Shown: positions 1 to 13,800, counted from the stretch's first letter. The stretch is 64,000 bases of DNA from Cheiracanthium punctorium (GCA_038373885.1 JAWZYV010019563.1:620001-684000), one strand, 5' to 3'. The notes: generated by a model not told the origin, from the letters alone. Numbers and translations are program-made.

Positions 1-339
1 CCACATCTATTAAGTTATTCTAATAAGTAGAATTAAATTTTAAGAGTTTTGAGTAAATTTACTGTATAAGACTGACTTGTTATAAAAAAAATATTGCAGT
101 TTTTTGAATACATTTTTCCAATCGAGTTTTTGTTTTAATTTTAATCGCAATGATCAGATTTCGATTTTAGTTTTACAAGGAATCATGAGTTCCTTAAAAT
201 CGTAAACTTTTGACATAAAAGGGCTTAGTATAATCACGCGTTTGGGCCACCTTTCCCTATATGTAAACATCGAAGAAAATTTCGCTTAAATTTGCATTTA
301 TTTCGTAAAAACGAAAATTTCGTACCTCCATTTATGTGT

Positions 340-850
340 CATTTACTTTTTGATCAGCTGTTGAACACGAGTTACCTAAAAGACGTTGTCCGCTGAATTT
401 TTCGCGGTGTAAAAGTGATCAGCTGATGCAAGTGAAATACATCAAGCGCCTGTACGTGTAGCAAGACGCTGTAACTTTCAATCGCCAGATGAGGACTTTT
501 CCACCACGAAAAACTCAACGGACAATTTTTTTCATAAAACTGATAAAGTTAACTGCCACCTCACCAAATTTCAGCATTTTTATTATTGTTTTACTTAACG
601 GCTATTCTTTACATGTTGACGTACAATCCACCGCTATACAGCCGAATGCAGATCATCACTGACAGCTGACGTATAACCCACCGCTATAAAGTCAGCTGAC
701 TATTTTTTTTTTTCATTTGTATATAACGTGATAAACACATGTACAACAAAGTATCAACTTTTTAATTATAATTTTTTTTTAATATTTCGCATATTTCGGC
801 TGCTACACCCACCGCTACTCTATCAGCTGACGTTCATTGTTTTTACTTAC
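340..850 (+). promoter_or_regulatory. CAGCTG E-box cluster upstream of the 859 ORF
   Basis: The hexamer CAGCTG occurs at 355, 420, 663, 693 and 824, with a sixth copy at 911 inside the ORF. Three degenerate copies of a phrase containing CCACCGCTA lie at about 618-640, 667-690 and 797-820. CAGCTG is a known bHLH-type E-box core, so a regulatory role is possible, but the clustering may simply come from the degenerate local repeat. An imperfect inverted repeat (386-409 against 502-525, 3 mismatches in 24) is in the same stretch. Confidence 0.35.
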
Positions 851-858
851 AGTATAAA

Positions 859-1275
859 ATGCACCGAAGTAAAAAATCTCAGATTTTTTGCGATGATGAC
901 CCCAAAATGGCAGCTGGCTCCTGGACTATAAGAATCCCTGTGAATGGTGCTATGCTGATTGTACATCTAGTTTCTAAAAGCAGCAAAGTTTGTGTTTCGT
1001 CCAGACAACTCGACAAGCTCCTAGAATTTTCTAGACACTCTGAGTTTCCAAACATTCACACCAGTACGGACACACTAACTTTTCGGTGCAGAAGAAAAGT
1101 GATAAGCCGGGTTATTGGCAACACAACGATCTACCTACTTTCGTTTGGCTCAAATAAAATAAATCGAAGCAACCACGGCAAATTCTGTGATATTAGCGCA
1201 AGTAGCCACGATGTTTGGACAGTTCCCACTACAATTTGGGTGCATGTATTTGAAACTTTATTACTCTATTATTAG
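859..1275 (+). CDS. unrecognised 138-residue protein or terminal exon
   Basis: Open frame of 138 codons from ATG at 859 to TAG at 1273-1275. I do not recognise the protein. It begins MHRSKKSQIF, is mixed basic/hydrophobic and contains several Cys and Arg-rich stretches (FRCRRKV near residue 73), with no obvious signal peptide or repeat. A pyrimidine-rich tract ending in TTTTTACTTACAG at about 838-850 is a good splice acceptor a few bases before the ATG, and AATAAA lies at 1279-1284 just after the stop. The frame could therefore be the last coding exon of a spliced gene, or a small gene with a spliced leader. It converges with the minus-strand aminopeptidase gene ending at 1772. A decayed transposon ORF is the main alternative. 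Confidence 0.45.
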   Translation: MHRSKKSQIFCDDDPKMAAGSWTIRIPVNGAMLIVHLVSKSSKVCVSSRQLDKLLEFSRHSEFPNIHTSTDTLTFRCRRKVISRVIGNTTIYLLSFGSNKINRSNHGKFCDISASSHDVWTVPTTIWVHVFETLLLYY

Positions 1276-1312
1276 AGTAATAAAGAACACTCTATTATCT
1301 ATTATTAGAGTG
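1261..1312. repeat. two adjacent AT-rich palindromes
   Basis: A perfect short hairpin at 1261-1280 (TTACTCT...AGAGTAA) is followed by an imperfect one at 1288-1312 (CACTCTA...TAGAGTG). They sit across the stop codon and AATAAA of the 859 ORF and could fold in its 3' end. Confidence 0.5.
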
Positions 1313-1506
1313 TTTCTTTCTACATCAGTTTTTTTTTTTTTTTTTTAAGGTTACATGTAAAATTGAAGAATGATTACAAGAAAACTTAAGAAATATTTTA
1401 TTTGCTCTTATCACTGCATTATTGACTCAATTTTAAAAAAAATGCTAAACGAAAAAATACAGCTATAATTTACTGTTATTACAGAAATTTATTACATTAC
1501 TGTTAT

Positions 1507-1615
1507 CAGGGCTTGAACTAAGGTTTTGCCATGAGCTGAATAGATTTTGCTGCTATTTTAGAAAAGTTCGCAGCACTTTTTTTTTTGCTAGCCTCAAAAT
1601 CTTAGTTCAAGCCCT
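1507..1615. mobile_element. 109-bp MITE with ~20-bp inverted ends, hAT-like
   Basis: The ends are inverted repeats: CAGGGCTTGAACTAAG at 1507 and CTTAGTTCAAGCCCTG at 1600-1615. CAGGG ends are typical of hAT elements. No convincing 8-bp target duplication is visible. It lies between the converging ends of the 859 ORF and the aminopeptidase gene. Confidence 0.55.
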
Positions 1616-1771
1616 GGTGTATTCTATACACTTAAATGTGCCCTAAATTGGAAAAACAATTTCTTTTCAGTTATTAAAATATACAGATTAAAATACTGTG
1701 TGTCTGTTTAAAAAAATACCCGGACAGTTTACAGAACGGCTTGACAATACTTTCTAGATGTTTCTCTATTT

Positions 1772-1821
1772 TTATTTCACCAAGTGTTCGATAAAATATA
1801 TCAAACTTCTTGTAGGAGAAC
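1772..1821 (-). CDS. LAP-like gene, terminal exon with stop
   Basis: Acceptor TTATTTTACAG precedes position 1821. The exon enters in phase 1 and encodes GSPTRSLIYFIEHLVK followed by TAA at 1774-1772. It matches the conserved M17 C-terminus, usually of the form G(R)PTRTLIEFL. An AATAAA overlaps the stop region. This short exon fixes the 3' end of the gene. Confidence 0.85.
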
Positions 1822-4800
1822 CTGTAAAATAACAACCAACATAAAACATGCTGTTTTGAATTGATAAAAGATAAAAGAATAACAAGATATAACTTTGCGT
1901 GTTAATTCCCATAGCAAATTTGTAATACTCTATTCAGGTATAGCCTACGAAAGACAGTCTGATCATTTTTCTTTCAAAATGAACAGACTGCAAATGGTAA
2001 CATTATTCTTCTCATTTTCTGGTTAAAAATTTCTAGCTGAAGTTTCACGTTCTACAGCAAAAATACGCACTATAATGTGCTATAAAAGTGTGTCATAATG
2101 TCGGCCCTGTTTGTGTTTCATGTTTAAATCTGTTGAAAAGTATATCATAATCCATGTGTTTTCCTTATTAGTCTTTCTTATTTCTTTTTATTGAGAAAGG
2201 TATCATTCATAATCCATGCGTGTTTCCATTCAGTGCTTTCTTATTTTTTGAACCATTATGTATAATGATCTAGCTACTGCCATTCTAGTTATAATGGCCA
2301 CCTAAATATAGTCATTATATCTAAGATAACCATTGCTATATTTTAAAAAATTGAAAAAAAAAAGAAAAAAGAAGAATGAAAGAAAGAAAAGAAAAGAAAA
2401 CACTAGAATTCAGTTCTGAAAAACTATTTGCCCCAGACCTTTAGCAAAATTTTTGCAATTTTCAACTTTTAAATAAAATGTGACTGATATCATTGCATCA
2501 ATCCACTTGAAATTTTATACAGGTATTCAGAAAAATATAGAAAAACAAATTTTAAGCGATTTCGAAAATTTAAAATTTATCCATTGCTCTATTTTTAGAC
2601 TTTCTGCTATTCTTAACTTTAATAAAAATACTTCCAAAGCTCTTCTATCAATCGAAAGCCTATTTTGCCCCCTTTCACACCCCCCCCCCTCAGATCAACC
2701 CAAAGAAAAATGCTACCTACCTTAAAAATCTAAAAATCTATTTGCTCTCAGATTTTTAAGCAAGTTTTTGTAAATTTTCAAATTTGAAAAGATCTATACC
2801 GTTAAACCAGTTGGTCTGAAGTTTTGCACAGATATACAGAATATGTAGAATTACACAGTACAAGATAACTTTTTTTTTACATGCCTATAAGCTTTTAAAT
2901 CTTTTTCAGTAAGAAAAAAACGATTATTTTATCTAGTAAGTTGTAAATTGAGACAATGATGAAACATTCATTGAAAATGATATTACCTGTAATTTCGTAT
3001 TGTTCGTATACTTCATTTTCGTCATTTTTATGAAAAAGCAAATTCCTATTTAGCTCCAAATGTAACCAGTTTTGCTCTTTCAGCAAATCCTGTTTACGAT
3101 AACAAACGCAGAATATAAAATAAATAAATAAATCTTATTATAAAAATACGAGAGTTTATTCAAAAGTAAGGCTACAAAGCCTACAGCGAAACGTGCACAT
3201 TTTATTCATATAACCAATATAGCCAACAGATAGGACACTATATTTTATTTATATAAAAAGCTTTAAATTACTAAAACTATATAACAGCTATAAATTACTA
3301 ACTAGTAATTTTATTAACCTTTTTAAAAAATGAAATGTCCATTAAATCATGAATTGCAGAGATTTTGGTTTTAAAACTGAAGAGCCAGGAATAAATGGAG
3401 GACCAGGAACTGCAAGCCAGGAATAAATGATCTTATCTTATTAGCTGCAAACTATCAGAAAATAAAATAGAAACGCAATTCCTAAGATTCTATTTTTCAT
3501 TAACAAAATACTTTTTTTAATTTAAAGAAAATTTAATTATTTGAAGGGGAAAGATGAAAATGGGTATAAGATGAGATATAAATAATGCAAGTTCTCCTTA
3601 TTTTTAAAACTGCAATGATGAAACACACAGATCAATTAATATATTAAGGGAAAAAATACTTTTCTGTTTAGCTGAACATAAACAATGTTTTAATTTAAAA
3701 ATATTAAAAACTGAATTTATTTTTACTTTAAAGGAATTTTGATTTTAAATTCAGGCATGTGAAATCAATGTAATGCAAGTCCATATCTATTTTAAATCAC
3801 AGAATTAATGGGATGTTTTCTTAGCCTTGCACACAAACTTTTAGATGCATTGAAAATTACAAAAATTTATAAAAGCAGATTGAAACACATATTCGTGTAC
3901 TTTATAACTGCATTCAAGGCATGACTAAAGAAATACTTAAAAGAAAATACTTATTTACCAAAAGAATACAAAAAGATTGAACTTGAGTTTGCAGTTGTGA
4001 AACACAAAGTTAGGCAATGATTATATAATCCACTTAACTTACTATTTAATAAAAATATGGAAAGTAACCAAAACGCAGAATTTTGCGGAAGATTGATCTT
4101 TCCAGAAATCATGTAAAACGGTCTTGCGCCCTTCATTGTCTTTGCATTTTAATTATGACCACACGTTCTTTGCTGAAAGTTGTTAATGTGTACTATCATC
4201 TTAAATTTTTGCCCCTCTTTTATGCAGCATCTTGGTAATTAATTCTTTCAGAAGTATTAATTCTAAAAGTGATAAAATATGAACTACAAAAAAAAAACCT
4301 TTATTTTGAGTTAAGTATCCCTACACATAAGAATTTCCATTCCAGATACCTAGAGAATATCTTCCATAAAAATGCAATAAACAGGAATTCGCTTGTGAAT
4401 TTCACTGGCTGGAAAATTTACATGTCTCACCTTTAGACAGCAAGAAGTAACAAAACAATAATCCCAGCTCTTGCTTATGTATTCAACCAATTCACGTCTC
4501 GTTTCGGGTGGAAGGGGCCTGTTCAGTACTTCTCGACAATCACTGCAAAACTGATCGACAAGTTACGTAAATATTCAGCAATGATGCACTGATACAGACT
4601 ATAGACACTGTACATATTTTAATTTTATAGACTAAATTACATTACAAGAATACAGATGTTAAACAGAAGTCTCTTTAGGAGTTCAGTCTTTTTTCATTTT
4701 CTTTTTCTTTTTTCTTTTTTTTTTTTTTTTCAGACGAATTCCCAGAATATCTTTTTATACTAACAAGAACACTCCAGCAAATCTATGGTGTTTAAAGGTT

Positions 4801-7800
4801 AATATGAATCTTTAAAAATTCTTCATAAATAACACACATTTCTGTGCGTAAAGTAAATTAATATCTATAGATATAAATACAGGTAGATTCAGGCGCGTAG
4901 CCTGGAAAAGTTTTTCGGGAGGGGATATGCGCCTGGAAAATTTTTCGGGGGGGGGATATATCCCGATATTCCCCCCCCCGAAAATGAAATTTAGATTCAT
5001 TCACTAAAAACTTTTTTCCATTTTCTTTCTTTTCTCTCTATTAACGTACTGAACAATAGCAATAAAATAATTAAATGGTATTAGCAGTGCGTAGCCAGAA
5101 AATTTTCATGGGGTGGGAGGTTACAACTACTGCAACTCACATATATGCATGCATGTGCGTGATAAGGGAGTGAAGAATATACATTTTGTATGGCAAAAAA
5201 TTCTTCATGGGGGGGGGGGGTTATGACCCCCCTAACCCCCCCCCTTGGCTACGCCCCTTGGTATTAGTATTTTTAAGTTATTTTCGTTAGAGTAACAATG
5301 TAGTTGAGATTAAAGAATGATTAATTTTTAATGGAAAAAGCAGTGAATATTGCAATACTGATTTTTTTTTCGGTTGTTAGTAATATCAAAGTTTTATTTC
5401 CCTTTAAACTAATAATTAAAGCTTTACCAATAATCAATTAATTCATCAAAATTTTATTTCCTGTTTATCTTTTCAAGCGGCTAATTCGATTATAAAAAGA
5501 AAAAAAATTCACTGTTCGAGTTTGATAAATGTATTTTACAAAAGGAGTGAAACTTCTTCTAATAAGTTAGTTTCAATCTAATGACTTCACTACTAAGGCA
5601 TGTTAAAAATCTTTACATATATTATCCTTATACTTTTCTTTGACTTATAGAAATACATCTAATTTGAGGAAAATGTGTTCCGTAAAATTGCATATTAAAT
5701 GAAAGACAAATTCTAACGAGTCCCACAGTGGCCTAGATGCTACGCTCCTTTCCCGTAGGAACATGGAAAGTTGAGCAGCACCGGCTTGACCAGTGCTTGG
5801 GAGGGTGAACACCTCTCGCAGCTGGACTGCTGAGCGACGGTGTACCATAATGACAACTGATGCAAAATCTGTTCGTGGCTCCAACGTCGTCTATGTTTAA
5901 ACGATACATCTGGCGATGACGATTTCAGGTGCTAGGTCTCTCATTTGGAGTTGGTTCAAAATTATGAGACCACTCATTGTGGGCAACATAGGCGCCAACA
6001 TAATGAAATGACCAACATCTACGGATCTCGTCCGCTGAACCGGCCATTAAAAAAAAAAATTTTTTTTTTTCACTAATGCCGGTTTCATTCGTTCCGAAGG
6101 AGATCTTTTTCTCCTTCGGATTGGAACGTTTTTCTAAAGCCTAGTACCCTCCTCCGCCACATATTTGCGTTTTTAAAAAATATTAGTTACGCTTCAATCC
6201 AAGAAACCACGGACTCGAACCACGAACAACCGAACACGAGTTAAGTGAGTGATGTTGGGCTGGACGCTCAAAGAGTCTTTGGTAAAAAAAAAAATGGTGT
6301 TTAAAGGCTAAAATCAATAAGATCTTTGTAAATAACATGCATAAATAATAATAATAATAAAGTACGACAGTACGAACATTTCATGTCGTACTGTCGTTTC
6401 AAAATGTCCACCCTTCTTTGTAAAAAATTCCTCTTAAGGAACGAAGCATTCGTGCTGTTCATTTTTTTTTCTTATTAATTTATGTGTGCTATTTACCAAA
6501 CTCTTTATTTATATTAATTAGAGGAGTATTCTCCTTCTGCAGTTAACTAACGACCGTTGGTATCTTAGCTCCTCCTTGAAGGAGGCGTAGGAATTAACGT
6601 AAGAAAAGGCTTGAAACACTGACGGATTAATTCAATTTTGTGGGATTCAAGAACGATTAGTTGGAAGATTCACATACACATCCATTTTATGGAAGTAAAA
6701 TAGGATCTTTTACATCAATTTCTTTTTTCTCGGGAGGAGTTCTCGCCTCCTTCGCTTTCGCCCCTTTAAGCCGCCCTTGGCTTGAGAAGAGCTCTTGTGG
6801 TAAGCTAAACCGTTTATAAAAAGCCGACATGACAGATAACGAACAACTGAGCAAAGATAGCTGGTCAGTTATCAACTATCCTAAAGTTGGTTAGTTATGA
6901 AGAACGAGGTAGAACAGCGCTCCTTATTAGAAAAAAGATTAAATCGAGTGATGCCATTAATACATTTATTCTAGGAACTCCAAAGACACATCATTTTAAC
7001 GGCACTTTAAATGTATAAACATACCTCTTTCAATGGAAAAGTGATAAATTTAAGAAGAAACAGATGAGTAGGTAATTTTGTATTTCTTGTACTCAAAATG
7101 TTTGAATCACATCAGTAGCACAGTTGTAAAAAATAGAAACATAGATGATTTAGAATAAAAACCAGCGTCCCGTAAATTAAAATGGTACCTTGACCACAGG
7201 CGTTTCACTCTAAAAAGTAAGTATTGTAAATTAAGCCCTGCATTTTGTCAGTGAAAGCCTTTAATAAATATCTGCATCTGCTTTTACCTGTTTCTTGATG
7301 ACGCACTCGTCGAAAATATCGTCTTCAATATCCACGAAAGGTAGTCTAATGAATCTTTCGCCGGTGTTAGAACAAACCTGAAAATTCACCAGTATGAGAA
7401 AGTCATTTTAGCAAATCAAAAATAAATAAAAAAGCACATTTAAAAAAGTGATAATGATAATAGTAATAATAATAATAATAAAGAGAAATCATGTTAAACG
7501 CATCTGTTATAAACACCTTCCAACCATTTCAAAATTAACCAAAATTTGCATAGTGCAAATTATAACTTTGATGACTATATCCAGTGTCAAATTTGGCTAT
7601 GCATCACTAATAGCCGTGAAATCCGAGAAGTATTTGGTAATATTTTGAATATAATCTCCAAAAGCAGTACTCATATCTGTGTAATATTGTAGAACACTCT
7701 AAAAAAAGTAAAATCTTATATCTTATCTTTTTGATGTAAAGTAAGCTGTCTTAAATCTCTATTACTAGATACCGGGATATTCAAATTAGGTGTTACAGTG

Positions 7801-10800
7801 ATTATCCCTTAAATCGTGGTTACAGAAACATACTTCCAATCGCAAAAATTATTCAAATAAGGAAAATCTTTTAGATATGTTAGGTTTTTCTTTTTCTTTT
7901 AACTAGGGGCTGTATATACAATAATATTAAAATAAAAACAATTTTAAAAGATCCCTTCTTTCCTACTATTTATGTTTAGAAAAATATCCCTTATCTATCA
8001 GAAGGATAACAGACTTCGCGTGTTCATTAGTTAAATATTTCTGAGAAATCGCAAGTTAAAAATTTAGCGAAGAGGATGTTGAAACATTCAAGTTTCAAAA
8101 GGGAATCAAGAATTGGTTTCCTATTATATGTTTCAAAGCTTAAAGAAATGGCAGTAGAACACTACAGCTCCTAAACGGTACATTCGATTGAGATCAAATT
8201 TGGTATATAAATTATAATAGACCACCTTCATATGACCGGTATTAATTTTGATGTATTTACGATTACAATTTTATTTACAGGGCTATAAAAATAATTTTTA
8301 TAACAGGCTTTAATTCTTTATCTATTAGACATAAGTGGACAGTGTAAATTGAAAAAAAATATTCAAAATAAGGTAGGAAGAAAGACTATGTTAAGAAAAA
8401 ATTGCTCTCGTTATTTTCAAAAAATTACACTTTTCTGCATTTGTATACAACCCCCCCCCCCCGTACAAAAAAAACCCCTCTCAGTTAGTAAAATGTGTCC
8501 CATACAGTAAAATGATGATATAAAAAATTTCAGCCGTTCATCTTGGAAAACGGAAAGTGGTTTAAGTCAGCATAAATTTATCTTCATATCTTGATACATT
8601 TTATGATATAATTATCAAATTTTGTATATCTCCTCATTAATGTATGGAGCACATTTTACTAATTGGATTTTTTTTTTTTTTTTTTTGTACAGAGACGGCA
8701 TACAAATTTTAAAAGTGCAACTTTTCAAAATTTACGACAGGAATTTTATCTAAAAATAGTCTTTTATCCCACCTTTTTTGATTATTTTTCCAATGTACAT
8801 TGAAAACATAAACAATTAAGGTGTGTTACCACCTTCATGGGACACGTTGCATAATACAGACCACCCTCTACGACCAGAATGGGTTTTGGTGTATATAGAA
8901 CGTATAGCTTTTTTACATGGCTATAAAAAAGAATTTTTACATCCCTGCCTATAAAAGCAAATTATTGAAAGTTCGCTGACGTCTGAAGAGTACGTTACAT
9001 TGAGAGCAAATTGGCTATGCATATTACAGGTCACGGTTTCATGACCAGCATAGATTTTGGTGCGTGTAGAACTGATAGTTTTCCCACAAAGTTGCAAAGA
9101 TTTCTTACACACGTTCTATGGACCCAAATCATTTAAAATGAGCTAGTGTCTAAATGAAGCATTCGAATGGGTTCAAATTGGGTATATATATAATAGGTCA
9201 CCGTCACACAATCTATAGTTTCGTTGCGTAGACTTTATAGTTTATTTACAGGACTAAAAAAAATCTGTACTGACTCCATTCGACTTTCCAAACACTTGAT
9301 ATTTACCAAGCGTTTAAATAAATTTCATCAACTCAATCGGATCTAGAGTTTAGGCACTAGAGTATTTAAAATGATTTGAATAAAATGTATAGAGCGCAAT
9401 CAGTAGTATAGCCAGAAATTTTTCATGATGAAGGGGGGGGGGCATTACGACTAGTGCAACTCATGTATATGTATACGCGTATGTGATAAGTGAGTGAAGA
9501 ATATACTTTTGTATGACAAAAAGTCTCATGGGGGTTTATGACCACCCTAACCCCCCCCCCGTCTTTACGTCACTGGCCGCAATATATAACGATACTTTTT
9601 TGTAGTCCTGTAAAAAATTGCAGGGCGTACACTCGCTAAAAGTGATGCAGTATGTAAGACAGTGACCAATAATATGCGGACCTAATTTGATGTCAATCGA
9701 ATGCGCTATTTAAATACTAGCTCACATTAACCCTTTAACGCGCAGTGTTCCCGCTCTGGGAACACCTAACTCTGACGTTTTGACTATTGCCAGTCACGAA
9801 GAATAGATTTGATTTCTGTAAAAAGAGTTGCGGGTGACATAGCTCCACTAGAATCCTTTACTTTTTAGCACGTCATTTCCCGTAAAAAAATTGTCGCGAT
9901 TATTTTTAACAGCACTGACATCTGCTGAAAAATGGAAGAATGCGAGAACAGCTGGATAGATTGCCCAATGCTGAAAAAAGGGCAGCCGTTGCCGGCACAG
10001 AAAGCTGTCGTCAAAAAAGGGGTCTCTGGATCTGTGGCACGCGATGAACGTTTCGATCGTCCGCCATCTTGCTGGTAGTTAAGTCGAGCGATGGCAACGG
10101 CTGCCCTTTTTTCAGCATTGCGAAAGGGTTGCGCCTCAAAGGGTTAAATGATTTGAGTCCATAGGCCGTAACGTATAAGAATTATTTTTTGCAATGCCGT
10201 GAGCAAATTATCAACTCTGCACGCACTAAAATCTATGCATATCATGTGACTGGGACTTTTTATATACATGGCCAATTTGTGCTCAATCGAATGAGTCGTT
10301 CAGACGCTAGCGCACTTTCAAGAATTTCCATCCATTGGCCAAATTGTAAAAGAAATCATTTTAGTAGCTTTGTAAAAAAATCTGTAAATCCTATACATAC
10401 CAAAATCAATACCGGTCTTGCGACAGTAGTATATAACATATATACCAAATGTCAGCTCAATCGAATGCACCATTTAAACGCTACCGCACTTCCAAGAATT
10501 TCCTCCCATAGGCGATAATGTTAAAGAAATCTTTTTCGTAGCCCTGTAAAAAACTATGAATCCTATACACACCAAAATCAATACCGGTCTTGCGACGGTA
10601 GTTTATAACATATATACCAAATTTTGAGCTCAATCGAATGCATCGTTTAAGAGCTATGGTACTCACACACACACTGACATGCACACATCTCGTAAAAATA
10701 ACATAAATAAATTCTGAAAACCTCGAAACGCGTAAATACATCAAAATCTCGAAGTCGAATTTTTTCAGGATTGCAATACTTTCCTTACATGGTACATGCT

Positions 10801-13800
10801 CGGAAAGTAAAAAGACATTACAGCACACGTGTCTTAACGTGACCTGTCTTAAACATTACAGCCTAATAGACGCATGCTTGATAACGGTCATGTATTCCAA
10901 AAGTCAAGTGGAGAGCAGATTTTTTTTTTTCTTCAACGTTTTACTGACGATTCAATAAAGAAGCAACCAGTTGCCATTCGCCATTTTATGCTTTCGATAT
11001 GAAGTAAATTCAATGTAATAAATTTTCAAATAAAAAATGAAGTACAATAAAGATGTGTAAATGATGAGCATTTTGAATGCATTATTGTCTAATGCATATA
11101 TATCGACGGAACACATCTACGGAATGGAATTTTGAAGAAAATCAACCAAACATACAAAAAGGTTACACATGAAGTTGACAGGTGTCTTGTAAATGTAATC
11201 ATGAAAGTAGTTTTCGTTTCTATACATGTCTATCTTTGTATCAAGTACAAAGGACTCTTATGTAACACTCATCGGACTAGAAATACTAAATCGGTTACTA
11301 TAACTTCTAAGAATCTGGAATCTTTATCAACAGCATTTTATAAATGTATATGTATAATACACTAAAAGAAAAAATATTATAAACTCTTTCAAAAGTTTTT
11401 CCGACAAGGAAGGTCCTTCTATATTCGGATTATTATTTTTTTAATAATTACTTTCCTTATTATAATACAATTTAAAAAATAACTATAATTTTTTTAACTA
11501 TATAAAACTATTTTATATAATGATAAAAATATCCATATATGTATAAGGGACAATACTTTGAGAAATAAATCGGCTACTGAATCAAGAGATGAATAAATTA
11601 CAGATGTATATGTTTCAAAAGCTTCTGTTAAGTAATCTGAAAATAATAATAATAATAATAATGACTTGATTTATAGTAAAATATAATTTGGTTGGCATTA
11701 TGATTACAAGAAAATAAAAAAAATCTGTTTAGCGAACATAATTGATTATAAAGGAATTTTGGTGATTCCGAAAATCAACAGATGTCTCCATATTTATTTC
11801 GCATAGCATCAGTATATCAAGATTCTTCAAGGGCTTCATTGGCTTCAAGCACATAATACGACTAAGTCAATTATGAACTTACTATTTTTCGTCCTTGATA
11901 TAATTTGTTACAACTGATGCTAAAAATACATATAAAGATAAACCTTTTTTTTCCTCAACAATGTGGTGCTGGAACTGAAAAATACCACGTGGTTCCAGCA
12001 CGATACACAGACTCCACCAATTTTCGCAATTATGGGAACAATTACCTCAGATTTCCTATATTTATGCCTACTCTTTTCAAAGAAGGGTAGGAAATGAAAA
12101 GCGTAGGCGAAAAAATAGAAAATGCTAAAGAACTTGCGAACATTAAAGGGTAAATGGTCGGAGCTCCATCGCGTTGAAACTACATAGTACTTTTCATTTC
12201 TGAACACACACTGCTTTACAAAAAATACTTCCTTATATGTATTTTACTCATCTTTAAATTTTGGTCCATGAATTCGAAGACATGTACTAAGTTTAGAGTA
12301 TAAAATATTGACTTATTTCGTAAATTCAAATGAATTTATAAAGAAAATGAGTATAAAATAATGTGCTCCCCCTCCAGAATTTTTTCCTGGATGCAGTCCT
12401 AAATTTATCCGAAGAAAAACACAAAAATTCCAGATTATGCCTTCGAGAAACTTCTGGTAGTACGTGAACTCGGGTGACAACTTTTATACAGGGTGGTCCA
12501 AAAAACATGTTAGAAAGTATATTTTCAGTTTCTGATTTCAAAAGTATTGATATACACATAATTCTTCCATCTTGTAACAGCACATATATTGACATTTCAG
12601 GTGAATGCTTAATTATCGGGAATAAAGAATAGGCAATACGGAATCACTGACCTTCACCTTGGACCTTTATTTAAAGTAGGAAAATTTTTATGAGAATAGC
12701 CGAAGTAATGTTACCGTTCGACGTGCATGTCGTTCAGAATTCGAAAAGGAAAGGACACCTATTGAAGTGATAATCGGGCGGTAAGCCGTAGTACTCGAAA
12801 GTCGCAGTGACTTTGAAGCCATCAGATAGCTGATGGTCTTGTCCTAATCTCCCACTGATTTTCATTGTTTAAAGGTTGAAGGCTAGATTCGAATCTACCG
12901 GGAGTATTTGGGATGCTAGAAGCAGGCACCTGAACGAAAATCCGCAGTTGTTAATGTCGATGATGACAACCGGGAGCTTCTTACGCGCATTCCTTGAGGA
13001 TCAGCCAACCACTTCCACTCGACAAGGCGTCCCAACAATTAAGCTTATCCAAAACATCATTACAATGGCTCACGAAAGCAGAGGGGTTGCATCTCCATAC
13101 AAGATCCAAATGTGCCAGCCACAAAAGGGGGGCGGGGACACAGTGCGACGGACAGATCTCGCAAACCGCATGATCGATGAACTTGAAAATGGTTCCATCA
13201 GTGTACACAAGATCTGGTTCAGTGATGAGGCCCATTTTCAGTTGAATGGTTAGGTGAACATGAACAATCAGAACTGGCACCATTGGGATACGGAACATCC
13301 TCGGGATTCAGTGTGGTGTGCAATACCGTCGAAACGGACAATCGGTCCGATATTCAGGGTCACATGAGTCAACTATCGAGAGTTACTAGAGCGTCACAGC
13401 GGCCCTGAAGTGGGCCGTGTCAACATGACACGTCGGCACTGGTTCATGCAGGATGGGGCTCGTCCCCATAGAACTGCCGACGTCTTCACGTGGATTGAAA
13501 TCACGTTTGGTGAGTGTTTCATTGGATTGGATGCAGAAATATTCACGGGGCACGGCATGGAGGGGCCCCCATACAGTCCGGATCTAAATCGGTGGGACTT
13601 CTTTTTATGGGTTACTTCAAGAACAGAATCTATAGGAATCCCCATCATTCGCTGAAATTGACCACCAGAAGCGAGACTGGTAGACTTGATTCCGGCACAC
13701 TCCAACGCGTTTTGACAGAGTTTCGGAACCGGCTTTGTAACTCTATACTTGAGGACGATAGGCATTTCGAGCATGTTGTATATTAAATTCCATTCATATC

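Larger units (their letters stand above)
8100..10700. repeat. diverging array of a ~180-bp dispersed repeat
   Basis: Degenerate units share AATCAATACCGGTC, CAATCGAATG and CCTGTAAA. Units at 8100-8300 and 8900-9370 read on the minus strand and those at 9600-9740 and 10145-10660 on the plus strand, so the array is roughly inverted about 9.58 kb. Plus-strand units at 10370-10640 repeat with ~180-bp spacing. The array ends in an ACACACAC tract near 10664. It is interrupted by a hAT MITE (9401) and a piggyBac MITE (9731). Confidence 0.7.

Noticed and set aside
10481..10828. 115-codon minus-strand frame
   Set aside because: It is a translation of the ~180-bp repeat units and an AC tract.
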